Source: a bacterium
GTDB taxonomy: Bacteria; Patescibacteriota; Saccharimonadia; Saccharimonadales; Saccharimonadaceae
Assembly (NCBI GenBank): GCA_020626475.1
Contig: JAHKZT010000047.1
Location: 1-5,393 of the forward strand
Reading direction: 5' to 3'
Length of the DNA stretch: 5,393 nt
In this document: piece after piece, positions 1 through 5,167 of the stretch
Position numbering within the stretch: position 1 is the stretch's first letter
Layout: the number at the start of each line of letters is the position of its first letter
Position numbers and translations under genes: made by a program
Notes under the pieces: generated by a model
The model's input: only the letters and a program-made list of their open reading frames with translations
Databases searched by the model: none
What the model was told of the DNA's origin: nothing

Positions 1-57
1 CTGCTGCTGTGTAGTCTGCTGCTGCGACTGCTGCTGCTGTGTCTGCTGCGTCTGCTG
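1..57 (-). repeat. Imperfect CAG/CTG trinucleotide tract encoding poly-Gln
   Basis: The plus strand reads mostly CTG triplets broken by TGT, CGA, CGT and TAG-type variants. On the coding (minus) strand these are CAG codons interrupted by ACA, ACG, ACT and TCG, giving runs of Gln with Thr and Ser. CAG is used almost exclusively over CAA, which suggests repeat expansion by slippage. The tract continues past the window edge, so its full length is unknown. Confidence 0.75.
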
Positions 58-414
58 AGCTGAAGTATTGAACTTCTTTCTCCAGTCTAACCATGCCTGA
101 CCGATTTCTTCCGTCTGCTCTCTAGAAATTGAGCTCTGCGGAAGATTCAGCTTGAACGAGTCGGGCTGAGCACCGTCGATACGAACTCTGGACCCCTCCT
201 CGAATGGGGCCGCCATGTTGCGACGAGTCTTGAGCCAGCTAGCGAGTCTCGACTCGACTGCGTCGAGCATATCCTCGGTAGGAATGCAGGCCATAATCAG
301 TTCCCAGGAACCAGCCTTAGGATTGACCTCAACCTTTGCTCCATTGCTAGCGTCAAAGTCTGCCTTTGCAACTTCTTTGTCTTCGCTAGTAATATAATAA
401 AACTTCTTGCCCAT
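1..414 (-). CDS. Unrecognised protein with Gln-rich tail, 5' part only (runs off left edge)
   Basis: The frame is open from ATG at 414 down to position 1, giving 138 residues without a stop, so the C-terminus lies outside the window. Start choice is firm: AAAGGAGG (423-430) sits 8 bases upstream, and a strong promoter lies further upstream. I do not recognise the family. Residues 1-118 look like a small soluble alpha/beta domain: MGKKFYYITS start, a WELIMACIP strand, then an amphipathic stretch DMLDAVESRLASWLKTRR. No signal peptide or membrane segment is visible. A short helical piece with WLDWRKKF (109-116) leads into a low-complexity tail from about residue 120 made almost only of Gln with some Thr and Ser. 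Such tails are usually disordered linkers or interaction surfaces; that role is inference. The gene is a separate transcription unit from tyrS, with its own promoter and a long folded leader. Confidence 0.85.
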   Translation of the reverse strand, partial: MGKKFYYITSEDKEVAKADFDASNGAKVEVNPKAGSWELIMACIPTEDMLDAVESRLASWLKTRRNMAAPFEEGSRVRIDGAQPDSFKLNLPQSSISREQTEEIGQAWLDWRKKFNTSAQQTQQTQQQQSQQQTTQQQ

Positions 415-580
415 AGTTTCGTCCTCCTTTTTAAAATTTTAGTTTTTTGCAAAACTTGATGGGGCTCATAGTGAGCGTTGGATGCGGCAGAGGAGGGCTG
501 CTACACCCGACGCTCACTACGAGTGAAACTAATGGGTAGTCAATGATAGGTTAATGTACAATGCATCCTTTTTGATGCAC
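415..580 (-). promoter_or_regulatory. Long structured 5' leader of the minus-strand gene at 1-414
   Basis: About 165 bases separate the predicted transcription start (near 580) from the ATG at 414. Reading along the minus strand, it contains a hairpin at the very 5' end (574-579 pairing with 562-567: TGCATC, six-base loop, GATGCA). Next is a 17-position stem (507-523 with 465-481), then a small hairpin with a GCAA (GNRA-type) tetraloop (451-456 with 441-446), then the Shine-Dalgarno AAAGGAGG at 423-430. A leader this long and this folded before a small gene suggests post-transcriptional control, but no known riboswitch class is recognisable. Confidence 0.55.
465..523 (-). promoter_or_regulatory. 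Leader hairpin with an anti-Shine-Dalgarno loop
   Basis: Arms 465-481 and 507-523 form 17 positions, of which on the minus-strand RNA 15 are Watson-Crick, one is a G-U wobble (468/520) and one a mismatch (479/509). Inside, 498-501 and 487-490 form GCAG/CTGC closing a 7-base loop. On the transcript that loop reads CCCUCCU, complementary over six bases to AGGAGG in the gene's own ribosome binding site (423-428), about 35 bases downstream of the stem. The pairings are read directly from the sequence; regulation is inference. Confidence 0.6.
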
Positions 581-586
581 GACTAC

Positions 587-615
587 ATTATAGCACAGAT
601 GGCTAAAAAAGTCAA
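587..615 (-). promoter_or_regulatory. Near-consensus sigma-70-type promoter for the gene at 1-414
   Basis: On the minus strand TTGACT (610-615) is followed by exactly 17 bases and then TATAAT (587-592), with TG one base before it (extended -10). The start of transcription would fall around 578-581, immediately at the 5'-terminal hairpin of the leader. It is the best promoter in the window. Confidence 0.85.
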
Positions 616-647
616 TAGGCATATGCTAAAATTGACAAAAATGCAAG

Positions 648-674
648 AAAAATGCCCCAGATGGAGCATTTTTT
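648..674 (-). terminator. Intrinsic terminator of tyrS
   Basis: It lies 18 bases after the tyrS stop. Arms 663-673 and 648-658 pair around a four-base loop. The 656/665 position is G-U on the minus-strand RNA but C-A on the plus strand, which fixes the orientation as minus. The 3' arm ends in a run of five T on the minus strand. Confidence 0.8.
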
Positions 675-692
675 GATTTTACCTCTGTTATT

Positions 693-1907
693 TTAGCGAA
701 CAATGGCAAATTTGTTCTTGCCGCGCTTGATGAGCGTGAGCTCGGCAATTGGCTGATCTTCGGTGACTTTCGTACCGTTTACCGAGATGGCGTTGCCGGA
801 GAGGAGCTTGCGTCCCTCGCCTTTGCTAGATGCAAGGCCGGTCTCGACGAGAATATCGAGGAGCTGAGCACCTTTATTGGCGGTAGGGAAACTCTTTGCG
901 AGCAAATCTAGCTCGTCGGCGCTAAGATCGGAAAGCTGGCCATCACCAAAGAGAATAGCGGTGATTTTCTCGGCAGATTTGGCGGCTTCGGCGCCATGAA
1001 CAACCTCGGTGACCTTGCTTGCGAGCTGACGTTGGCCATAGCGAGCACCTGGATTTTCGGCGTGCTTAGCGAGGATTTCGTTGAGCTCTTCTGGTATGAC
1101 AAAAGTGAAGTACTTGAAGTAATCTTCGAGGGCGTCGTCGGACTGGTTGAGCCAGAACTGATAGAAGTCGAAGATGCTGGTTTTGTTGGCATCTAGCCAG
1201 ACGGCGTTGCCTTCGGACTTGCCGAATTTGCGGCCGGTGACTTTGTCAATAATGAGCGGGCAGCTATAGGCGTCGGCCTTGGCGTTTTCGAGACGCTTAA
1301 TGAGGTGGATGCCAGAGGTGCAGTTGCCGTATTGATCGGCGCCGCAGAGCTGGAGGTCGACATTGTGTTCGCGGAAGAGATGGAGAAAATCGTAGCCTTG
1401 GATAAGAGTGTAGCTAAACTCGGCGTAGCTGATACCGGAGCCACCCTCGCCGATGCGAGCCTGGACGAATTGGCGATCGAGAAGTTGAGTCATGCTGAAG
1501 GCCTTGCCGATTTCGCGGAGGAATGGAAGGATTTTTACTTCACCGAACCAATCGAGGTTGTCGAGAATCTGAGTGTCGGCAGGGGAATGGGTGACGCGGA
1601 CGATTTGCTTTGCAAGGGCGGCTTTGTTTGCGGCGATCTCGTCGAGGCCCTTAAGATCGCGCTCGACGGTATCCTTTGGGTCGCCAATCTGGCCGGTAGC
1701 GCCACCGACAAGATAATAAGGAGTATAGCCGTGGCGAACGAAGCAGGCGCACATCATGAGAGCAGCGAGGTGGCCGATGTGAAGAGAATCGGCACTAGGG
1801 TCGGTGCCCCAATAAAAATTACGCGGAGCTTTGTCTAGGTCTGATACTTGGTCCAGCGTGTGCTCGGCGACGAAACCGCGCCACTGGAGCTCTTCGGATA
1901 ATTTCAT
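693..1907 (-). CDS. tyrS: Tyrosyl-tRNA synthetase
   Basis: Cytoplasmic class I aminoacyl-tRNA synthetase that activates tyrosine with ATP and charges tRNA-Tyr. At 404 residues it has the usual bacterial TyrS length. Visible in order: the N-terminal Rossmann catalytic domain with the HIGH motif in SADSLHIGHLAAL (HIGH at 43-46); the GGATGQIGDP block (68-77); the substrate-binding region SYTLIQGYDFLHL (165-177) and GADQYGN (189-195); the class I KMSKS loop in the form KFGKS (227-231); an anticodon-binding helical region; and a C-terminal S4 RNA-binding domain from about 342 (SKGEGRKLLSGNAISVNG). The start at 1907 is supported by AAAAGGAG at 1914-1921. Transcribed alone, divergently from the glycosyltransferase operon, with a short leader and no room for a T-box. 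Nothing suggests decay; the long open frames on the opposite strand are shadows. Confidence 0.97.
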   Translation of the reverse strand: MKLSEELQWRGFVAEHTLDQVSDLDKAPRNFYWGTDPSADSLHIGHLAALMMCACFVRHGYTPYYLVGGATGQIGDPKDTVERDLKGLDEIAANKAALAKQIVRVTHSPADTQILDNLDWFGEVKILPFLREIGKAFSMTQLLDRQFVQARIGEGGSGISYAEFSYTLIQGYDFLHLFREHNVDLQLCGADQYGNCTSGIHLIKRLENAKADAYSCPLIIDKVTGRKFGKSEGNAVWLDANKTSIFDFYQFWLNQSDDALEDYFKYFTFVIPEELNEILAKHAENPGARYGQRQLASKVTEVVHGAEAAKSAEKITAILFGDGQLSDLSADELDLLAKSFPTANKGAQLLDILVETGLASSKGEGRKLLSGNAISVNGTKVTEDQPIAELTLIKRGKNKFAIVR

Positions 1908-1937
1908 GGAATACTCCTTTTAGTTATTAACCTTTTA

Positions 1938-1943
1938 ATTATA
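1938..1943 (-). promoter_or_regulatory. -10 element of the tyrS promoter
   Basis: The minus strand reads TATAAT at 1938-1943, preceded by the AT-rich context TGTTA. Transcription would start near 1931, giving a leader of about 24 bases that just holds the ribosome binding site. The -35 region is weak (TTTATT with a 17-base spacer), so the assignment rests on the -10 box and its position. Confidence 0.55.
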
Positions 1944-2055
1944 TAACAGGGGAGAAGAAAAATAAAACTTGCTTGACGTGATTGTGACGCTGTTGATTGT
2001 TTCACACAAAATGACTCGCCGTCGCTAAAAACATTCGATTTCGTTTCTCGTGCGA

Positions 2056-2061
2056 TATAAT
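2056..2061 (+). promoter_or_regulatory. -10 element of the GT2-GH5 operon promoter, probably giving a leaderless mRNA
   Basis: TATAAT at 2056-2061 is followed only ten bases later by the ATG of the glycosyltransferase. A normal start of transcription would fall around 2067-2069, leaving a leader of only about 3-5 bases. No Shine-Dalgarno sequence precedes the ATG. The -35 region is poor (TTCGAT at a 16-base spacing is the best I see). Confidence 0.5.
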
Positions 2062-2071
2062 AAAACTACGC

Positions 2072-3678
2072 ATGAGAGGTAACAGCGAGAAATTTGAGAG
2101 TGGGCCAAAAATTGTAGTGTACTTTTTGGCAGTTCTCGCCTCGATCGTCTACTTAATTTATCGTATTGGTTTTACGATGCCATTCGAGCTCCGTCCTGTT
2201 GATATAATTGTTGGCTTGGTGGTTTTGATTCTGGAAATCGTAGAATCCTTTGAATATATCGTGCATTTCTTCAATGTTTTGCGCTTCAAAAAAGTGTCGC
2301 CAAAAACGCCAAATTATAAGGGGGAATATCCGGATGTTGACGTGTTCATTGCGACTCTGAATGAAGACGAGGATGTGCTACGTGGCACTTTGAGGGCTTG
2401 TGCTGCGATGAAATATCCAAAGCCAAAAAAGTGCATATTTATTTATGCGACGATGGCGAACGCAAAGAATTGAAGAAATTAGCGCGTGAGTTTGGCGCGA
2501 AATATATTGCACGCGAGAAGCATGATTTCGCGAAAGCAGGGAACTATAATTTTGCTTTGAAGCAATCGGATTCGCCATATGTTGCAATCTTTGATGCGGA
2601 TATGCGTCCGGAGAAGAACTTCCTAATGAAGACGATGCCGTTCTTTATGACAGAAGAAAAAGTCGGCTTCGTGCAGACGCCGCAGGCTTTTAATAATCCG
2701 GACATTTTCCAGGCGCGTTTTGGTAAGCGTTTGCCGCTAGAGCAGGATTATTTCTATCGTTATATTCAGCTTGCGCGCAATAATAATAACTCGGTGATTT
2801 TGTGCGGTACGAACTGTGTGATTGACCGCCAGGCTTTGAAGGCAGTAGGCGGCTTTGCACAGGCGACAATTGCGGAAGACGTGGCGACTGGCATGTTGAT
2901 TGAGGCGAAAGGCTATCGTGGCATTGCGATTTCTGACGTGCTTGCGCATGGCGAAGCCGTAAATGATGTGACGGGATTTTTGCGCCAGCGTTCGCGTTGG
3001 GGCAGGGGGTGCATTCAGACGGCAAAAGCGTATGGAATCTTCGGCATCAAAGGGCTAAAGTTGCGTCAAAAACTCGATTATTTAGTATCGATTAAATATT
3101 GGTGTTTTGGCTTGCGTCGCATGTTCTTTATGGCATTACCATTGATTTATGTGTTCTTCCATGTAATTGCGATTGAGGGCGATCTGAGAATTTTCTTGAC
3201 CTTGTTCTTTGCGCAGTATTTACTAAAACGTTTTGTAGTTGATTGGCTTGAAGGTGGCAGAAAGTCTGCGACATGGATGAAGATTTTCGAACTTATTCAG
3301 GCGCCATACTTAATGCTAGTTGTATTGCTTGAGTTGATTGGTATTTCGCGTAAAAAATTCGTCGTGACGAAAAAAGGCAAGGATGCGGCAGGCAAAAAGA
3401 GCAGTGCGGATGGCATGCTATTCTTGGCGCACTGGCTTCTAATAATGCTAAATGGTTTGGGGCTTGCGGTAGCGATTTTTAAGGTGATGCACGAAAGCTT
3501 GGAGCTTTATATTATTCCGATTATTTGGATTGCGATTAATATTTTGTATTTGTTTGTTGCAGTTATATTTGATCTTCGCAAGAGTCGTACGCCGAAGAAT
3601 TTTAAGCCAGATGCATGCCAGAAGTTTGGCTTTGGCTCGCTCTTTGGAATTATATGGAGAGGAAAATGCGCAAAGTAA
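2072..3678 (+). CDS. Cellulose-synthase-like GT2 membrane glycosyltransferase, frame interrupted at 2425-2431
   Basis: Processive family 2 glycosyltransferase that would polymerise sugar from a UDP-sugar in the cytoplasm and move the chain through its own membrane helices. Two frames join into one 535-residue protein if the ribosome slips -1 at 2425-2431 (residue 120). Numbering the joined protein: two N-terminal helices (14-34, 43-67); DDG (127-129); DxD in FDADMRP (175-177); AED (268-270, the TED-like general base position); QRSRW (306-310, the Q-x-x-R-W signature of processive enzymes); then about five C-terminal helices (350-368, 371-389, 404-424, 447-470, 480-500) and KKFVVTKKG (428-436), a segment also seen in cellulose synthases. 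No PilZ domain is present, so no cyclic-di-GMP control is evident. Without slippage, translation ends at 2473 after 133 residues and cannot give an enzyme. The upstream part has no alternative start, and the downstream frame has no plausible start of its own. Cellulose as product is inferred; another beta-glucan or hyaluronan-like polymer is possible. Confidence 0.88.
2425..2431 (+). other. A AAA AAG slippery heptamer at the GT2 frame junction
   Basis: In the upstream frame the codons are CCA AAA AAG TGC, so A-AAA-AAG is in the exact phase for -1 slippage, as in E. coli dnaX. After a -1 shift, reading continues GTG CAT ATT TAT and yields VHIYLCDDG, the expected GT2 strand and first catalytic Asp. 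A 5-pair hairpin (GCATA/TATGC, 2433-2448) begins one base downstream, closer than usual for a stimulator. No clear upstream Shine-Dalgarno-like stimulator is seen. Loss of one A from an original A7 run would look identical. Confidence 0.6.
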
Positions 3679-4682
3679 TTATTGCGCTACTAGCTATTAC
3701 ATCGGTGGTTGGATGTGTGGCTAGTTTTTTTATTTTGTCGCAAAAAATGGAGGAGGCTTACGTGGAAGAGATACCTGAAACAAAATGGCTATATGCTCGT
3801 GGCGATAAAATTGTGAGCAATAAAGGCCGCGAGATTCAGCTAAAAGGAATTAGTACGCACGGGATTCAATGGTTTGGCGATCTTTATAATGCAGAGAGCA
3901 TTAAGCATTTACGTGACGAGATGGGGATTAATTTGTTTCGCATTGCGATGTATACGGACGCTAATGCAAAAGGCTATGTCGCTAATAAGGCTCTAAAAGA
4001 GAAGGTGTATGAGCTTGCAGATGCGGCGATTGCGTTAGATATGTATGTGATTATTGATTGGCACATTTTGGGCGATAACAATCCGCAGACGAATAAGGCG
4101 GATGCGTTGGAATTTTTTGCGGAAGTGTCGGAAAAATATGCAGACGAACCGTTGGTGATTTATGAGATTTGTAATGAGCCGAATGGCGGCGTGAAGTGGG
4201 AAACAGATATTAAGCCGTATGCAGAGGAAGTGATTGCGGCGATTCGCAAGAATAGTCCAGAGTCGTTGATTATCGTTGGTACGCCGGATTACTCGAAGGA
4301 TTTTATTGAGGCTAGCCAGGCGCCACTCGATGATGCAAATGTTGCTTATGCGCTGCATTTTTATGCCGGTTCACATAATAAAACATTGCGTGATGCGGCA
4401 GATGATTTTCGCAAAAAAGGCCATGTCGTGTTCGTGTCGGAATGTGGCGCGACGGATGCGTCTGGGGCAGGGCAGTTGTATGAAGGCGCGTTTGAGCGCT
4501 GGGCGACATGGATGAAGGAAAACAAGATTAGCTGGACGTACTGGGCGTATGCAAATAAAGATGAAGCCTCGTCGATGTTGAAGGCGGGTGTGGTGCCGGA
4601 TTTTGCGGCAGAAGATTATGCTGGCCTAGACAGTTATTTATCGCCGAGCGGCGCGCTTATCAAACGTATGCTCGCATTATAG
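3666..4682 (+). CDS. GH5 family endo-beta-1,4-glucanase, membrane- or lipid-anchored
   Basis: Retaining glycoside hydrolase of family 5 (looks like subfamily 2, Bacillus/Erwinia Cel5 type), acting outside the cytoplasmic membrane on beta-1,4-glucan. With the start at 3666 it has 338 residues. Residues 4-24 are hydrophobic; VVGC (14-17) fits a lipobox, but the hydrophobic run continues after Cys17, so a simple signal anchor is equally likely. The catalytic barrel covers about 40-338: Arg92 in NLFRIAMY, DWH (131-133), acid/base Glu171 in IYEICNEPNGG, His231 and Tyr233 in ALHFYAG, nucleophile Glu259 in VFVSECGATDASG, and Trp290/Trp293. The residue after the nucleophile is Cys, where relatives generally have Trp. 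The start is chosen because GGAGAGG (3656-3662) precedes it; ATGs at 3615 and 3654 lie before or inside that site. It overlaps the end of the GT2 gene by 13 bases, so the two are probably translationally coupled and act on the same polymer. Confidence 0.93.
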   Translation: MRKVIIALLAITSVVGCVASFFILSQKMEEAYVEEIPETKWLYARGDKIVSNKGREIQLKGISTHGIQWFGDLYNAESIKHLRDEMGINLFRIAMYTDANAKGYVANKALKEKVYELADAAIALDMYVIIDWHILGDNNPQTNKADALEFFAEVSEKYADEPLVIYEICNEPNGGVKWETDIKPYAEEVIAAIRKNSPESLIIVGTPDYSKDFIEASQAPLDDANVAYALHFYAGSHNKTLRDAADDFRKKGHVVFVSECGATDASGAGQLYEGAFERWATWMKENKISWTYWAYANKDEASSMLKAGVVPDFAAEDYAGLDSYLSPSGALIKRMLAL

Positions 4683-4691
4683 AGCGGAAAC

Positions 4692-4700
4692 TGATAAAAT
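4692..4700 (+). promoter_or_regulatory. Possible extended -10 promoter of the tRNA-Arg gene
   Basis: TGATAAAAT fits the TGnTAnAAT extended -10 form, ending ten bases before the tRNA 5' end and just after the GH5 stop. No -35 box is recognisable, which extended -10 promoters tolerate. With only 27 bases between the GH5 stop and the tRNA and no terminator between, read-through from the operon is also possible. Confidence 0.4.
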
Positions 4701-4709
4701 AACTGATAT

Positions 4710-4784
4710 GGGCCCGTCGTTCAACGGATAGGACATACCCCCTCTAAGGGTACAATGCTGGTTCGATTCCAGCCGGGCCTACCA
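4710..4784 (+). tRNA. tRNA-Arg(UCU), 3' CCA encoded
   Basis: A full cloverleaf of 75 bases. Acceptor 4710-4716 pairs with 4774-4780 (GGGCCCG/CGGGCCT); D stem GTTC/GGAC with loop AACGGATA; anticodon stem TACCC/GGGTA (4736-4740, 4748-4752); 7-base loop CCTCTAA (4741-4747) with anticodon TCT at 4743-4745 reading AGA/AGG; variable loop CAAT; T stem GCTGG/CCAGC with loop TTCGATT; discriminator A and genomic CCA at 4782-4784. The body TCGTTCAACGGATAGGAC is typical of bacterial tRNA-Arg. Two oddities: position 33 is C instead of the nearly universal U, and the first acceptor pair is G1-U72. Confidence 0.95.
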
Positions 4785-4789
4785 GAGAG

Positions 4790-4820
4790 CGGGCACTTTT
4801 CTTAGGAAGAAAAGTTCCCG
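4790..4820 (+). other. 14-pair hairpin in the tRNA trailer
   Basis: Arms 4790-4803 and 4807-4820 pair at 13 of 14 positions (one C/T mismatch at 4794/4816) around a 3-base AGG loop. It is not followed by a T run, so it is not itself a terminator in the plus direction. It begins five bases after the tRNA CCA and could block 3' exonucleases or mark a processing point in the tRNA precursor. Confidence 0.6.
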
Positions 4821-4841
4821 ACGTCAAAAGAACTAATTACG

Positions 4842-4877
4842 AAAAAGAAGTCACGCACATGTCGCGACTTCTTTTTT
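4842..4877 (+). terminator. Strong intrinsic terminator after the GT2-GH5-tRNA unit
   Basis: Arms AAAAAGAAGTC (4842-4852) and GACTTCTTTTT (4866-4876) pair perfectly over 11 positions, with two more pairs inside after one mismatch. The stem is followed by T6 and, shortly after, another T6 (4879-4886 region). The A run before the stem gives a T run on the other strand, so it may work in both directions, but no minus-strand gene approaches it. Confidence 0.85.
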
Positions 4878-4969
4878 GATTTTTTGATTATGATCCCAGT
4901 CACGTGTCCTGATTTTTTGTTCTGAATATGAAGGATATGCGTGCGTCGCGGTTTTCTTTTTTGTGTTTG
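4878..4969. other. AT-rich interval with no recognisable gene
   Basis: Between the terminator and the repeat cluster I see T-rich stretches, a CACGTG palindrome (4901-4906) and a small GC patch around 4940-4951. There is no promoter or RNA gene I can support. A minus-strand frame across here is Lys/Arg-rich and runs through the terminator, so I do not accept it. Confidence 0.5.
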
Positions 4970-5076
4970 AACTTCCGAAGGATTCCCCCGACTCTTTTTG
5001 CCGCTACGCAACTTCAGAAACTTAACGAATTTCCGAAAATGTTGCAATTTTTATGTTCGTTAAGTCTTCGGAAGTT
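4970..5076. repeat. Cluster of four copies of AACTTCCGAA (three direct, one inverted) forming alternative hairpins
   Basis: Copies: AACTTCCGAA at 4970-4979, AACTTCAGAA at 5010-5019, AATTTCCGAA at 5028-5037, and the exact inverse TTCGGAAGTT at 5067-5076. Segment 5010-5029 pairs with 5056-5076 over 19 positions with one mismatch and one bulge, enclosing a 26-base loop. The base of the same 3' arm (5066-5076) can instead pair perfectly with 4970-4980 over 11 positions. The sites 4971-4979 (CTTCCGAAG) and 5066-5074 (CTTCGGAAG) are also short palindromes, so protein operators are an alternative reading. Confidence 0.6.
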
Positions 5077-5135
5077 GTGATATAGCGATATTGGAGATAA
5101 AAGTCTTTTGTAAGTTGCCAATGAAGATTAATATT

Positions 5136-5165
5136 ATGCCATATTTTCAAAATAGTGCATAAAAT
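5136..5165 (+). promoter_or_regulatory. Possible promoter of the GC-rich structured RNA
   Basis: ATGCCA (5136-5141, four of six consensus bases), an 18-base spacer and TAAAAT (5160-5165). Predicted start near 5171-5173 coincides with the first base of the long-range stem that closes the downstream fold (5172). It lies in a very AT-rich stretch, so chance matches are likely. Confidence 0.35.
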
Positions 5166-5167
5166 AA

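Noticed and set aside
215..397. 60-codon plus-strand frame
   Set aside because: Antisense to the well-supported minus-strand gene at 1-414; Ser/Ala/Leu-rich shadow.
465..523. CRISPR, transposon end or terminator for the long inverted repeat
   Set aside because: It is a single copy with no spacers, no transposase and no T run directly after it in either direction; a leader hairpin explains it better.
1305..1838. 177-codon open frame on the plus strand
   Set aside because: It lies wholly antisense to tyrS, which has every family motif; there is no ribosome binding site and the protein is unrecognisable.
1973..2006. TTGACG at 1973-1978 as -35 box of a plus-strand promoter
   Set aside because: No -10-like hexamer occurs 16-18 bases downstream (ATTGTT only).
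3615..3665. Upstream starts for the GH5 gene (ATG at 3615 or 3654)
   Set aside because: GGAGAGG at 3656-3662 is placed for the ATG at 3666, and that start gives a normal positively charged signal sequence (MRK followed by hydrophobic residues).
4802..5047. 81-codon minus-strand frame
   Set aside because: Lys/Arg-rich, crosses the terminator and both hairpins, and has no family resemblance.
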